A stretch of DNA of 64,000 bases, taken from assembly GCA_041650795.1 (NCBI GenBank), contig JBAZKK010000004.1, positions 1 through 64,000 of the forward strand, written 5' to 3'. A program made the position numbers and the translations under genes. A model generated the notes under the pieces. That model ran no database searches. It was not told the origin of the DNA and saw only the letters and a list, made by a program, of their open reading frames with translations. Shown here in pieces: positions 1 to 8,075 of this stretch (the stretch's first letter is position 1; every line of letters begins with the position of its first letter). The DNA is from JBAZKK01 sp041650795 (lineage in GTDB: Bacteria; Omnitrophota; Gorgyraeia; Gygaellales; Profunditerraquicolaceae).

Positions 1-2
1 GG

Positions 3-182
3 TTTATTGACAAGCTTAAGGAATTGGATACTTCCAAGACCGCTCCCACCAGTCACATTTTACCTATAAATAACGTTTTAAGAGATGATAGGCCGGGTGA
101 ATCCCTTGCTATCGGCAGGACCCTGGAGAACTCCCCGCAAAAAGACGGCGATTTCTTCGCTGTGCCCAAGGTTATCGAATAA
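3..182 (+). CDS. gatC: Asp/Glu-tRNA amidotransferase subunit C, 3' part
   Basis: This is the last 59 codons and stop of an open frame that enters from outside the window. The tail reads LDTSKTAPTSHILP, then NVLRDD, then a C-terminal FFAVPKVIE. This is the usual end of GatC, the small subunit that wraps around GatA in the GatCAB transamidosome. The neighbours confirm it, since gatA starts 14 bases downstream and gatB follows. GatC has no catalytic role; it helps fold GatA. Only the N-terminal helix region is missing, cut by the window edge and not by mutation. Confidence 0.88.
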   Translation, partial: FIDKLKELDTSKTAPTSHILPINNVLRDDRPGESLAIGRTLENSPQKDGDFFAVPKVIE

Positions 183-196
183 AACTTATCGTTAAT

Positions 197-1654
197 ATGG
201 AATTAAATACCTTAACTGCGCACGAGCTCCTGGATTTAATGAAAGAGGGCAAGGCAACCTCACAGGCTATACTGGAGTGCCTTTATAACAATATTAATCG
301 CATTGATTCAAAAGTAAAGGCCTATGTCAGGTTAGGCCCCGCGGCCACCCCTACGGAACCCGCTTCTGCCGGCCCGCTTTGCGGCATCCCGGTTTCCTTT
401 AAGGACAACATCTGCACCGAGGGGTTGGCTACCGAGTGCTGTTCGCGCATCTTGCGCGGTTTCCGCCCTCCTTATGACGCTACGGTGGCCAGGAAATTGA
501 AAGCAGCCGGAGCGCTGATATTCGGTATCAAGACCAATATGGACGAATTTGCCTTTGGCTCTTCCACCGAGAATTCATTTCTCGGAGCCACGCGCAACCC
601 CTGGGACCTGGAGCGTGTTCCCGGCGGGTCTTCCGGAGGCTCGGCTGCTGCCGTGGCAGCTAATGAGGCTATTTTTGCTTTGGGTTCGGATACCGGAGGC
701 TCCATCCGCCAGCCGGCATCTTTCTGCGGGGTGGTCGGGATGAAGCCTACCTACGGCAGGGTTTCCCGACTCGGCCTGATTGCCTTTGCTTCCAGCCTTG
801 ACCAGATCGGCCCCATTGCCAAAGATGTCAGGGACGCGGCCCTCTTGATGAATGTGATAGCCGGATATGACCCTTGTGATTCGACTTCCGTTGATACCGG
901 CGTGCCGGATTACACCCGGGCGCTCGTAAACGATATCAAAGGCATGAAGATCGGCATGCCAAGGGAATATTTTGTCGAAGGCATAGACCCGGAGGTAAAA
1001 AGCATCGTTGAGGAATCTATCAACAAGCTTAGGGAACTCGGGGCGGATTGCCGTGAGGTTTCCCTGCCGCATACCGAGTACGCCGTGCCCGTTTATTACA
1101 TTATTGCTACTGCCGAGGCAAGCTCCAATCTTGCGCGTTTCGACGGAGTCCAGTACGGGCTGCGCGTTGGCGATAAGGGGGGCTCCGGAGGGCTCCTTGA
1201 TATGTATTGCCGCACGCGGGCAGAGGGGTTTGGGCAGGAAGCTAAAAGAAGAATTATTCTCGGGACGTTTGTTTTGTCGCACGGCTACTACGATGCCTAT
1301 TATCTGCGCGCGCTTAAGGTGAGGACGTTGATTAAGCTGGATTTTGATAAGGTATTCGAAGGCTTTGACTGTATTGTAACCCCCACGTCTCCTACCGCGG
1401 CTTTTAAGCTCGGGGAGAAGGTTGAGGATCCCCTGAAGATGTATCTTTCGGATATTTATACCATTTCCGCCAACCTGGCCGGGATACCGGCAATGTCTAT
1501 CCCTTGCGGTTTTACCAAAAACGGGTTACCGGTAGGGTTACAGCTCTTAGCCAGGCCCTTTGCGGAGGAGACGCTTTTCAGGGCGGCTTATTCCTATGAG
1601 CAGAATACCCCCTGGCATAAGATAAGGCCAAAGATTAACTCAGGCAATGGTTAG
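197..1654 (+). CDS. gatA: Asp-tRNA(Asn)/Glu-tRNA(Gln) amidotransferase subunit A
   Basis: GatA is the amidase-signature subunit that hydrolyses glutamine and sends ammonia through a channel to GatB, which amidates Glu-tRNA(Gln) or Asp-tRNA(Asn). The signature is intact: Lys at about residue 69 (VSFKDN), the Gly/Ser loop GGSSGGS at 143-149 and GSDTGGSIRQPA at about 163-174. These supply the Ser-cisSer-Lys triad. The 485 residues match the family length. It lies between gatC and gatB in the standard C-A-B order. Having the full amidotransferase means at least one of GlnRS or AsnRS may be absent from this organism; neither gene is in the window, which makes the nearby AspRS (60448) a possible non-discriminating enzyme. 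Confidence 0.97.
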   Translation: MELNTLTAHELLDLMKEGKATSQAILECLYNNINRIDSKVKAYVRLGPAATPTEPASAGPLCGIPVSFKDNICTEGLATECCSRILRGFRPPYDATVARKLKAAGALIFGIKTNMDEFAFGSSTENSFLGATRNPWDLERVPGGSSGGSAAAVAANEAIFALGSDTGGSIRQPASFCGVVGMKPTYGRVSRLGLIAFASSLDQIGPIAKDVRDAALLMNVIAGYDPCDSTSVDTGVPDYTRALVNDIKGMKIGMPREYFVEGIDPEVKSIVEESINKLRELGADCREVSLPHTEYAVPVYYIIATAEASSNLARFDGVQYGLRVGDKGGSGGLLDMYCRTRAEGFGQEAKRRIILGTFVLSHGYYDAYYLRALKVRTLIKLDFDKVFEGFDCIVTPTSPTAAFKLGEKVEDPLKMYLSDIYTISANLAGIPAMSIPCGFTKNGLPVGLQLLARPFAEETLFRAAYSYEQNTPWHKIRPKINSGNG

Positions 1655-1665
1655 GGGTTTATAAA

Positions 1666-3090
1666 ATGTACGAAGCAGTAATCGGATTAGAGGTGCATCT
1701 GCAGCTTGCGACCCGCACCAAGGCGTTTTGCAGCTGTTCCACGGAATTCGGCAAGGCCCCCAATTCGCAGGTCTGCCAGGTCTGCCTGGGGTTCCCCGGG
1801 GCGCTGCCGGTTTTAAACCGCACGGCATTGGATTTGGCGATTAAGGTCGGTCTGGCCTTAAACTGCAGCGCCCAGGAACATACTAAATTCGACCGCAAGA
1901 ATTATTTCTATCCTGACCTGCCCAAGAATTACCAGATATCGCAATATGACCTCCCTCTGGCCAGAAACGGTTTCTTGGATATCTGCCTGGAGGATAACTC
2001 CAAGCGTATCGGCATAAGGCGCGTGCATCTGGAGGAGGACGCCGGCAAATTAATCCACCGCAGCGATAAAAGCCTGGTGGATTTTAACCGCGCCGGCATA
2101 CCCCTGCTTGAGATAGTAAGCGAGCCTGATATCAACTCCCCCGAAGAGGCCCACGAGTATTTGAGGGAACTTAAAAAAATCCTGGAATACCTTGAGGTTT
2201 CGGATTGCGATATGGAGAAGGGCTCGCTGCGCTGCGATGCGAATATTTCCCTGCGCAAAAAGGGCACGAAGGCACTCGGCGTAAAATCAGAGCTCAAGAA
2301 CATGAATTCCTTTAAGGCTGTCAGGGAGGCTTTGGGCTTTGAAATTACGCGCCAGTCTCAAATGCTTGCAGCCGGGGAGGCGCTGGCGCAGGAGACCAGG
2401 CTTTGGGATGAGAAGAAAGGCGAGACTTTTCCCATGCGCACCAAGGAGGAGGCGCAGGACTACCGTTATTTCCCCGAGCCTGACCTGCCTCTATTCGTGA
2501 TTGATAAAGACAAGATCGCCGCTATTAAAAGCACCATCCCGGCGCTACCGAGAGAAATGATGCGGCGTCTTGAGGAATACGGTCTGTCGCGGTACGAATC
2601 GGGGATTCTGGCGGATTTCAAGCAAGACGCTGGATTCGCGGGCAGATGTTTTGATATCTACCCTCATAAAAATAAAAAACCCCTTACGAATTTCTTAATC
2701 GGCCCGCTTCTCTCCGAAGCAAACAGCAGGGGTTGCATGATGTCAGAGCTGGGCATTACGCCGGAGGGGCTTATTGAGCTTTTGTCATTGTTGGATGAGG
2801 GCAAGATTTCCAACCTTGTTGCCAAGGCAGCATTAAGCGAGATGATAGAAACAAAGAAACCCGCGGCTGAAATCATCGCTAAGAAAAATTTAATGCAGAT
2901 TTCCGACACCGCAGAGCTGGAGGGGATTATCAAGGATGTCATTAAGGAAAACCAGAAATCCGCTGATGATTTCCGCTCGGGCAAGGGCGGGGCATTGATG
3001 TTTTTGGTGGGGCAGGTTATGAAGAAGACCGCAGGCAAGGCAAATCCCAAGGCAGTGCAGGGGATACTGAAGGAGAGGCTGAAAGAATGA
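1666..3090 (+). CDS. gatB: Asp-tRNA(Asn)/Glu-tRNA(Gln) amidotransferase subunit B
   Basis: GatB is the tRNA-binding kinase/transamidase subunit. It phosphorylates the side chain of misacylated Glu/Asp-tRNA and swaps the phosphate for ammonia delivered from GatA. The start YEAVIGLEVHLQL, the Cys-rich segment CSCSTEFG...CQVCLGFPG (a zinc-type site) and the DYRYFPEPDLP motif at about 265-275 are all family hallmarks. The C-terminal 150 residues form the YqeY-like helical domain that holds the tRNA elbow. The length of 474 is normal. It starts 11 bases after gatA, and its stop overlaps the next start by ATGA, so gatCAB and ctpA form one translation-coupled unit. Confidence 0.97.
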   Translation: MYEAVIGLEVHLQLATRTKAFCSCSTEFGKAPNSQVCQVCLGFPGALPVLNRTALDLAIKVGLALNCSAQEHTKFDRKNYFYPDLPKNYQISQYDLPLARNGFLDICLEDNSKRIGIRRVHLEEDAGKLIHRSDKSLVDFNRAGIPLLEIVSEPDINSPEEAHEYLRELKKILEYLEVSDCDMEKGSLRCDANISLRKKGTKALGVKSELKNMNSFKAVREALGFEITRQSQMLAAGEALAQETRLWDEKKGETFPMRTKEEAQDYRYFPEPDLPLFVIDKDKIAAIKSTIPALPREMMRRLEEYGLSRYESGILADFKQDAGFAGRCFDIYPHKNKKPLTNFLIGPLLSEANSRGCMMSELGITPEGLIELLSLLDEGKISNLVAKAALSEMIETKKPAAEIIAKKNLMQISDTAELEGIIKDVIKENQKSADDFRSGKGGALMFLVGQVMKKTAGKANPKAVQGILKERLKE

Positions 3091-4325
3091 TTAAGAGGTT
3101 GGTTGCGATTTCAGTCTTATGCTTGATAATCGCGGCAGCGGCATCCGTGGCGATATCGGGCATAGACAAGCACAACAGAGGAGAGCTCTATAAGCAGGTA
3201 GGTTTGTTTTCCGATTCCCTGGCCATTATCCAGACCGAATACGTAGATGAGGTTAAGCCGCGCGAACTCATCTACGGCGCGCTCAAGGGCATGGCTTCTT
3301 CCCTGGATCCCTACAGCCAGTTCCTTGACCCTGACAGCTATAATGAGCTTAAGATTGATACCGAGGGAAGATTCGGGGGGATAGGCATTGAGATTACCAT
3401 CAAAGACGGCATCCTGACCGTGATAACGCCTATCGAGGATACGCCTGCCTGGAAGGCCGGACTTAAGCCAGGCGACGGCATCGTCAAGATTAATGATGAG
3501 CTCACCCGCGATATGCCCCTTACGGAAGCAGTCAAGAGGCTAAGGGGCAGGCCCGGCGAGGCAGTCCATATCACGGTGTTGCGCGATTCAGAGAAGAAGC
3601 TATTGGAATTTAAGATTGTGCGCTCCGTCATCAAGATCAAGGATATCAAAGAGGCGAGGATTCTTACGGACCGCATCGGATACATCCGCTTGGCGGAATT
3701 CAGGGAAACTACCCCTAAGGATTTTGACCTTGCGCTGGAAAGGCTAAAAAAGGAAGGGGTGACAGGGCTGATCCTGGACCTGCGCAATAATCCCGGAGGC
3801 CTGCTGGACGTCTCGGTCAATATTACCGAGAAATTCATCGACAGCGACAAGCTTATCATCTCCACCAGGGGGCGCGCCCCTTCCTCTAATATGGAGTTTT
3901 TTTCGCATTCAAAAAAGCCGCTCCTGGAGCTACCTATGGTGATTTTGATTAACGAGGGTTCGGCCTCCGGCAGCGAGATTGTAGCGGCGGCATTGAAGGA
4001 TTACAAGCGCGCCATCATCTTAGGCACCAAGTCCTTCGGCAAGGGGTCGGTCCAGACACTTATACCTTTATCCGGCGGCTCTGCCTTGCGCCTGACCACC
4101 GCCCGTTATTTTACCCCTTCCGGAAAACAGATTAACAACAAAGGCGTAGAGCCGGATATTGTAGTGGAGAATGTTTCTTCCCAGGCAAAGGACAGGGAAG
4201 GAATAGTTGAGGAGAGGCTCCCCGTTAAATTTGATTACAAATCCGACACCCAGATTATGCGCGCGATAGATGTTTTAAAAGCCGTGAGGCTATACCAGGG
4301 TAATCAAGCCAAGAGCGCCCCGTAA
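3087..4325 (+). CDS. ctpA: C-terminal processing peptidase, S41 family
   Basis: This is a periplasmic serine protease of the CtpA/Prc family that trims or degrades proteins from the C-terminus. An N-terminal hydrophobic segment (residues 5-25) serves as signal or anchor. A dimerisation/N-domain with the SSLDPYSQFLDP motif follows, then a PDZ domain around 85-165 (GGIGIEI, LKPGDGIVKIND). The S41 catalytic core contains DLRNNPGGLLD, the serine motif SASGSEI and the lysine motif SFGKGSVQ, so the Ser-Lys dyad is present. The length of 412 is typical. The ATGA overlap with gatB and the following polysaccharide deacetylase-like gene suggest an envelope role; in many bacteria this pair sits together. 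Confidence 0.95.
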   Translation: MIKRLVAISVLCLIIAAAASVAISGIDKHNRGELYKQVGLFSDSLAIIQTEYVDEVKPRELIYGALKGMASSLDPYSQFLDPDSYNELKIDTEGRFGGIGIEITIKDGILTVITPIEDTPAWKAGLKPGDGIVKINDELTRDMPLTEAVKRLRGRPGEAVHITVLRDSEKKLLEFKIVRSVIKIKDIKEARILTDRIGYIRLAEFRETTPKDFDLALERLKKEGVTGLILDLRNNPGGLLDVSVNITEKFIDSDKLIISTRGRAPSSNMEFFSHSKKPLLELPMVILINEGSASGSEIVAAALKDYKRAIILGTKSFGKGSVQTLIPLSGGSALRLTTARYFTPSGKQINNKGVEPDIVVENVSSQAKDREGIVEERLPVKFDYKSDTQIMRAIDVLKAVRLYQGNQAKSAP

Positions 4326-4341
4326 CGCCGGTCTTACACCC

Positions 4342-5124
4342 ATGAAAAAACACAACGTTATTATCCTAATCCTTTCCGTAATCCTGGCTATTGAGACTAT
4401 CTTGTCGGTTTGCATGTTTATCCGCAGGCCAAAAAAGGCATCCTTGCCCGCGCATCCTGCCGTTTCCAAGGGAAGGATCGCCATTGTCCTTGACGACTGG
4501 GGTTATAATACCCATAACCTCGTCATGCTCGATGGCATAAAATACCGTCTTACTTTTTCCGTCCTGCCGGGATTGCGTTATTCGGCTTTTCTCTCGCGCG
4601 AACTTAACCGCCGCGGGTTTGAGGTAATCCTGCACCTGCCGATGGAGCCTCACGAAGCCTATAATCTTGAGAAGGACACCGTTCTTGCCTCCATGGACGA
4701 CGGCCGGATACGCAGCATTGTGGATGCTGACCTCAATGGCCTTGCCGGAGTAAAAGGTGTATCTAATCATATGGGTTCGCGTGCTACCGAAGACTACCGG
4801 GTTATGTCCGGTGTATTCCGGGAATTAAAGAAGAGGCATCTCTATTTCCTGGATAGTTTTGTTTCTTCCGCTTCAGTCTGCCGCCGGGCTGCCGCCGATA
4901 CCGGCATTAGTTTCGCGGAGAGGGATGTTTTCCTGGATAATGAAGAGAACCCCGCTTATATCAGGGCCCAGCTTATGCATCTGGCAAACCGCGCCAGGGC
5001 GCAGGGGTATGCCGTGGGAATCGGCCATGACCGCAGGAACACCATTAAGGTCCTCAAAGAAATGATGCCGCAGCTGGCTCAAGAGGGATTCCGTTTTGTC
5101 TTTGTATCGGAGGTAGCGCGCTGA
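4342..5124 (+). CDS. Divergent polysaccharide deacetylase family protein
   Basis: A 260-residue protein with an N-terminal membrane segment (about 5-27), then a periplasmic domain starting RIAIVLDDWGYN. It matches the divergent polysaccharide deacetylase family (YibQ-like, a TIM-barrel NodB relative), with LDDWG, HLPMEP, NHMGSRATED and LDSFVS motifs in order. In this family the usual metal-site residues are altered and the activity is not settled; a role in peptidoglycan or other envelope glycan processing is generally assumed. It directly follows ctpA, and the stop overlaps the tsaD start (TGATG). The ctpA-deacetylase pairing recurs in other Gram-negative genomes, often with murein hydrolase activators. 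Confidence 0.85.
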   Translation: MKKHNVIILILSVILAIETILSVCMFIRRPKKASLPAHPAVSKGRIAIVLDDWGYNTHNLVMLDGIKYRLTFSVLPGLRYSAFLSRELNRRGFEVILHLPMEPHEAYNLEKDTVLASMDDGRIRSIVDADLNGLAGVKGVSNHMGSRATEDYRVMSGVFRELKKRHLYFLDSFVSSASVCRRAAADTGISFAERDVFLDNEENPAYIRAQLMHLANRARAQGYAVGIGHDRRNTIKVLKEMMPQLAQEGFRFVFVSEVAR

Positions 5125-6098
5125 TGCATGTCCTTGGCATTGAGACGTCTTGCGACGAGACCTCGGCGGCAATAGTCAGGGGCGGCAGAAAAGTCCTTTC
5201 CAACGTTGTTTCTTCAAGCCTGTCGTTGCATTGTCGCTACGGCGGCGTTATCCCCGAGATTGCTTCCCGGATGCAGCTTGAGACTATCGCGGCGGTAACG
5301 GAGGCCGCTTTTAAAAAGGCGGCAGTGGGGTTAAACGACATAGACGCCATCAGCGTAACATCCGGCCCGGGATTGCTGGGTTCGCTTCTGGTAGGCATTT
5401 CTTTTTCCAGGGCACTCGGCCTTTCCGCTGCAATCCCCGTCCTGGAAGTCAACCATCTTATGAGCCACATCTACGCCGTCTTTCTAAATTCCTCAAAGGT
5501 CCCGGCCCTGCCGTTTGTAGCCCTGGTTGTTTCAGGCGGGCATACGAGCCTTTTTCATGTAACAGGTTTTGGCGCAGCCGAAGAACTCGGCCATACCCGG
5601 GATGATGCCTGCGGAGAGGCCTTTGACAAGGTAGCCAAGCTTCTGGGGTTAGCTTACCCCGGAGGTCCGCTGATTGAGAAGATTGCCTCCAAAGGAGACT
5701 GCCGGCGGATAAAATTCAACTGTTCGGATACCCGCCAGCCGCTGGATTTCAGCTTCAGCGGCATCAAGACTGCAGTGATGTATTTAGTGCGGAAAAAGAA
5801 GGAGCTGGCCCCTAAGGAAAAGCGGGATATCGCCGCTTCTTTCCAGGAGGCTGTTTTTGGCGTCCTGGTTGATAAAGCTATATCTGCCTGCCGGATGCAA
5901 GGAGCAAAAAACTTAGTAGTTGCCGGAGGCGTAGCAGCCAACAGCAGGCTGCGGGAGAAATTTATTTTTTCCTGCCGCCAGGCAGGCGTGGGTTGTTATT
6001 TCCCCGCGCCTTCGCTCTGCACTGATAATGCCGCGATGGTGGCGGGACTGGGCTGCCGGATTTTTAAGGAAGGCGGGAAAGGAGCGGTGTATGCTTAG
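5124..6098 (+). CDS. tsaD: tRNA N6-threonylcarbamoyladenosine transferase
   Basis: TsaD transfers the threonylcarbamoyl group from TC-AMP to A37 of tRNAs reading ANN codons. It works with TsaB and TsaE, neither of which is in this window. The protein opens with LGIETSCDETSAAIV (ASKHA nucleotide fold) and has the metal-binding pair H111/H115 in EVNHLMSHIYA, followed by VVSGGHT, FDKVAKLLGL, FSFSGIKTAV and VAGGVAANSRLR. The length of 324 is normal. The start codon overlaps the preceding stop, and its own stop overlaps the start of the MgtC-like gene by eight bases. Confidence 0.97.
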   Translation: MHVLGIETSCDETSAAIVRGGRKVLSNVVSSSLSLHCRYGGVIPEIASRMQLETIAAVTEAAFKKAAVGLNDIDAISVTSGPGLLGSLLVGISFSRALGLSAAIPVLEVNHLMSHIYAVFLNSSKVPALPFVALVVSGGHTSLFHVTGFGAAEELGHTRDDACGEAFDKVAKLLGLAYPGGPLIEKIASKGDCRRIKFNCSDTRQPLDFSFSGIKTAVMYLVRKKKELAPKEKRDIAASFQEAVFGVLVDKAISACRMQGAKNLVVAGGVAANSRLREKFIFSCRQAGVGCYFPAPSLCTDNAAMVAGLGCRIFKEGGKGAVYA

Positions 6099-6543
6099 CG
6101 AGGTTCAGATTATTCTACGTTTGCTGTTGTCGGCGCTATTAAGCGGTTTTATCGGGTTGGAACGCCAACTGCATCGCCGCACTGCGGGGTTGCGTACCCA
6201 TATCCTGGTGAGCCTGGGGTCCTGCCTCATTATGTTGACATCGCTCTATATTTTTGATATATATAAAGATAAGGTCCCTTTAGACCCCGCGCGCGTTGCC
6301 GCAGGAGTGGTTACGGGGATCGGATTTTTGGGTGCCGGGGCTATCATCAGGGAAAGAGAGGGGATAAGAGGCCTGACTACCGCAGCCAGCCTTTGGGTGG
6401 TCGCCGGCATTGGCCTGGCAGTGGGGTGCGGTTTTTACAGCGCTGCGATTTTTAGCAGCATCATCGTGCTGGCGGTGCTTTTATTCCTAAGGAAACTTGA
6501 AGGCGTGGCATTGGGCAAGCGCGAAGCTTCACGGCAGGAATAA
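6091..6543 (+). CDS. MgtC/SapB family membrane protein
   Basis: A 150-residue membrane protein of the MgtC/SapB family. The conserved block FIGLERQLHRRTAGLRTHILVSLGS is followed by transmembrane helices and GIGFLGAGAIIRE, then LTTAASLWVVAGIGLAVG. MgtC proteins support growth in low magnesium and interact with ATP synthase in pathogens; many environmental copies have only this N-terminal domain and no known role, as here. The frame is open further upstream, but the ATG at 6091 has GGAG ten bases before it and gives the normal family N-terminus, so I prefer it. Confidence 0.88.
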   Translation: MLSEVQIILRLLLSALLSGFIGLERQLHRRTAGLRTHILVSLGSCLIMLTSLYIFDIYKDKVPLDPARVAAGVVTGIGFLGAGAIIREREGIRGLTTAASLWVVAGIGLAVGCGFYSAAIFSSIIVLAVLLFLRKLEGVALGKREASRQE

Positions 6544-6556
6544 GGAGGTGCGAGAG

Positions 6557-7060
6557 ATGGCTTTTAAAAACAAGAAGGAAGATAAGATTCTGGACGTGGA
6601 CGCCTCGATGCAGGGAAACCTTAGTTTTAGGGATCCGGTTAAGCTGCGCATCAACGGCAGATTTGAAGGTAACCTTGATACCAAGGGTAGCCTCACTATC
6701 GGGACCACCGCTAATATCCACGGAGACATCAGCGGCGATAACATCATTATCGGCGGAAGGGTCAAGGGTAAGGTGATTGCCAAAGAGATGCTGACCCTCC
6801 TGCCTACCGCCATCGTGGAAGGGGACGTATTGCCGGCTAAATTGAACGTTGCGGAAGGGGCGATACTGGAAGGCAGGTGTTCAATGCTGCGCGATTTCCT
6901 GAACGCCGATGAGCTGGCGCGTTACCTTGAGGTGGACTTGAATGCCGTCATGGATTGGGCAAATAACGGCAAGGTCCCCGCGTCCAAAGACGGGGATAAC
7001 TGGAGGTTTGAACGCAAGGCCATCGATTCCTGGATTGCTTCGGGAAAAATAGCTAAATAA
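6557..7060 (+). CDS. Bactofilin with C-terminal helix-turn-helix domain
   Basis: A two-part protein of 167 residues. Residues about 15-108 form a bactofilin (right-handed beta-helix polymer; short repeats such as GNLSFRDPVKLRINGRFEGN and GDISGDNIIIGGRVKGKV). Residues about 113-165 look like an excisionase-type winged HTH (LNADELARYLEVDLNAVMDW...WRFERKAIDSWI). Bactofilins build cytoskeletal scaffolds for cell shape, stalks or chromosome positioning. The fused DNA- or protein-binding module is not part of classical bactofilins. The start at 6557 follows a strong AAGGAGGTG; an upstream in-frame ATG at 6497 lies inside the MgtC gene and is unlikely. The next gene repeats the HTH type fused to a membrane segment. 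Confidence 0.9.
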   Translation: MAFKNKKEDKILDVDASMQGNLSFRDPVKLRINGRFEGNLDTKGSLTIGTTANIHGDISGDNIIIGGRVKGKVIAKEMLTLLPTAIVEGDVLPAKLNVAEGAILEGRCSMLRDFLNADELARYLEVDLNAVMDWANNGKVPASKDGDNWRFERKAIDSWIASGKIAK

Positions 7061-7061
7061 G

Positions 7062-7373
7062 ATGCCGGAAGAAAAACTCCTTACCGTCAGGGAAGTAGCT
7101 TCATTTTTGGGTATCTCCGAGAAGGAGGCAATTACGCTCTCGGAAGACGGGCTGCTGCCTACCTATAAAATCGCCGGGGTATACCTTAGGTTTAAACGCC
7201 AGGAGGTAGAGGAGTTCAGGAAGAATTCCCGGCATATCCCCCGCAGGTCCAAAACGGAAAGAAGCGCATCCTTCAGGGAAATGCTGGGGGATTTTTTTTA
7301 CTTCAATGATTTTTACATCATTGCCGGGGTGCTTATCATAGCCCTGTTTTTTATAATCCTGCAGAAATATTGA
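7062..7373 (+). CDS. Excisionase-type HTH protein with C-terminal membrane anchor
   Basis: A 103-residue protein starting one base after the bactofilin gene. Residues 6-55 form a helix-turn-helix of the excisionase/MerR type (LTVREVASFLGISEKEAITLSEDG...YLRFKRQEVEEFRKN). A basic linker follows, and then a single transmembrane helix at about 83-100 (YIIAGVLIIALFFIIL). The order implies an HTH in the cytoplasm tethered to the inner membrane. No function is known to me. Its position suggests that it works with the bactofilin-HTH fusion, perhaps recruiting the polymer or DNA to the membrane; that is inference. Confidence 0.8.
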   Translation: MPEEKLLTVREVASFLGISEKEAITLSEDGLLPTYKIAGVYLRFKRQEVEEFRKNSRHIPRRSKTERSASFREMLGDFFYFNDFYIIAGVLIIALFFIILQKY

Positions 7374-7378
7374 GCCAG

Positions 7379-8050
7379 ATGCCCGCACCTAAACCCGTTT
7401 CCTGCCATTTGGGATTTGCCAACCTTGACCTTGGGCGCCAGGCGCGCCGGGGTTTTGCAGAGGCCGTATATTGCCCGGGCAAGAGCAGGGAGCAGATAAA
7501 AAAGATTGCGCAGGCATTGCTTAGGCACGGGCAGGAGCTGTTGCTTACCAGGCTTGATAAGGATATATACGCTTATCTTGCGAGGTCCTTGCCGGCCTTA
7601 AGATATAACCGCCTTGCGCGCCTCGGATATATTGCCAGGAAACCCCGGCGCCTTAAGCCCGGCGTAGTGGCGGTAATATCCGCCGGGACGTCGGACCAGC
7701 CGGTCGCAGAAGAGGCAGCGGCAACCTTAGAGGCAATGGGTAATAAGGTAGAGCGCTTTTACGACGTAGGGGTTGCGGGGGTCCACCGCCTGATGAGCTG
7801 CCTGGATGAAATCAGGAGAGCCAGGGTTATAGTGGTAGCGGCAGGGATGGAGGGGGCGCTGGCGAGTATCGTTAGCGGCCTGGTTAGCTCTCCCGTAGTT
7901 GCCGTGCCTACCAGCTGCGGTTACGGCGCCAACTTCGGCGGACTCTCTTCGCTGTTGACAATGCTTAATTCCTGCTCGCCCGGCGTTGCGGTGGTGAATA
8001 TCGATAACGGCTTCGGGGCGGGGTATCTGGCCAGCCTTATCAATCGCTAA
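7379..8050 (+). CDS. larB: LarB-like (PurE-related) carboxylase
   Basis: LarB carboxylates and hydrolyses nicotinic acid adenine dinucleotide, the first step toward the nickel-pincer nucleotide cofactor. It is related to the AIR carboxylase PurE. The protein shows GFANLDLGRQARRGFAEAVYC near the start, then AVISAGTSDQPVAEEAA (PurE-like nucleotide loop), FYDVGVAGVHRL, AAGMEGALASIVSGL and VPTSCGYGANFGG. All are shared with LarB. I use the ATG at 7379; a TTG at 7370 overlapping the previous stop is possible. LarC and LarE are not in the window, so cofactor synthesis cannot be inferred from here alone; LarB-like genes without partners are common and may do something else. Confidence 0.86.
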   Translation: MPAPKPVSCHLGFANLDLGRQARRGFAEAVYCPGKSREQIKKIAQALLRHGQELLLTRLDKDIYAYLARSLPALRYNRLARLGYIARKPRRLKPGVVAVISAGTSDQPVAEEAAATLEAMGNKVERFYDVGVAGVHRLMSCLDEIRRARVIVVAAGMEGALASIVSGLVSSPVVAVPTSCGYGANFGGLSSLLTMLNSCSPGVAVVNIDNGFGAGYLASLINR

Positions 8051-8075
8051 AGAAAGGAAGGTTTTTTAGACGGCT

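Noticed and set aside
6497..6556. Longer N-terminus for the bactofilin gene
   Set aside because: The extension lies inside the MgtC coding region, while AAGGAGGTG is placed exactly for the ATG at 6557.
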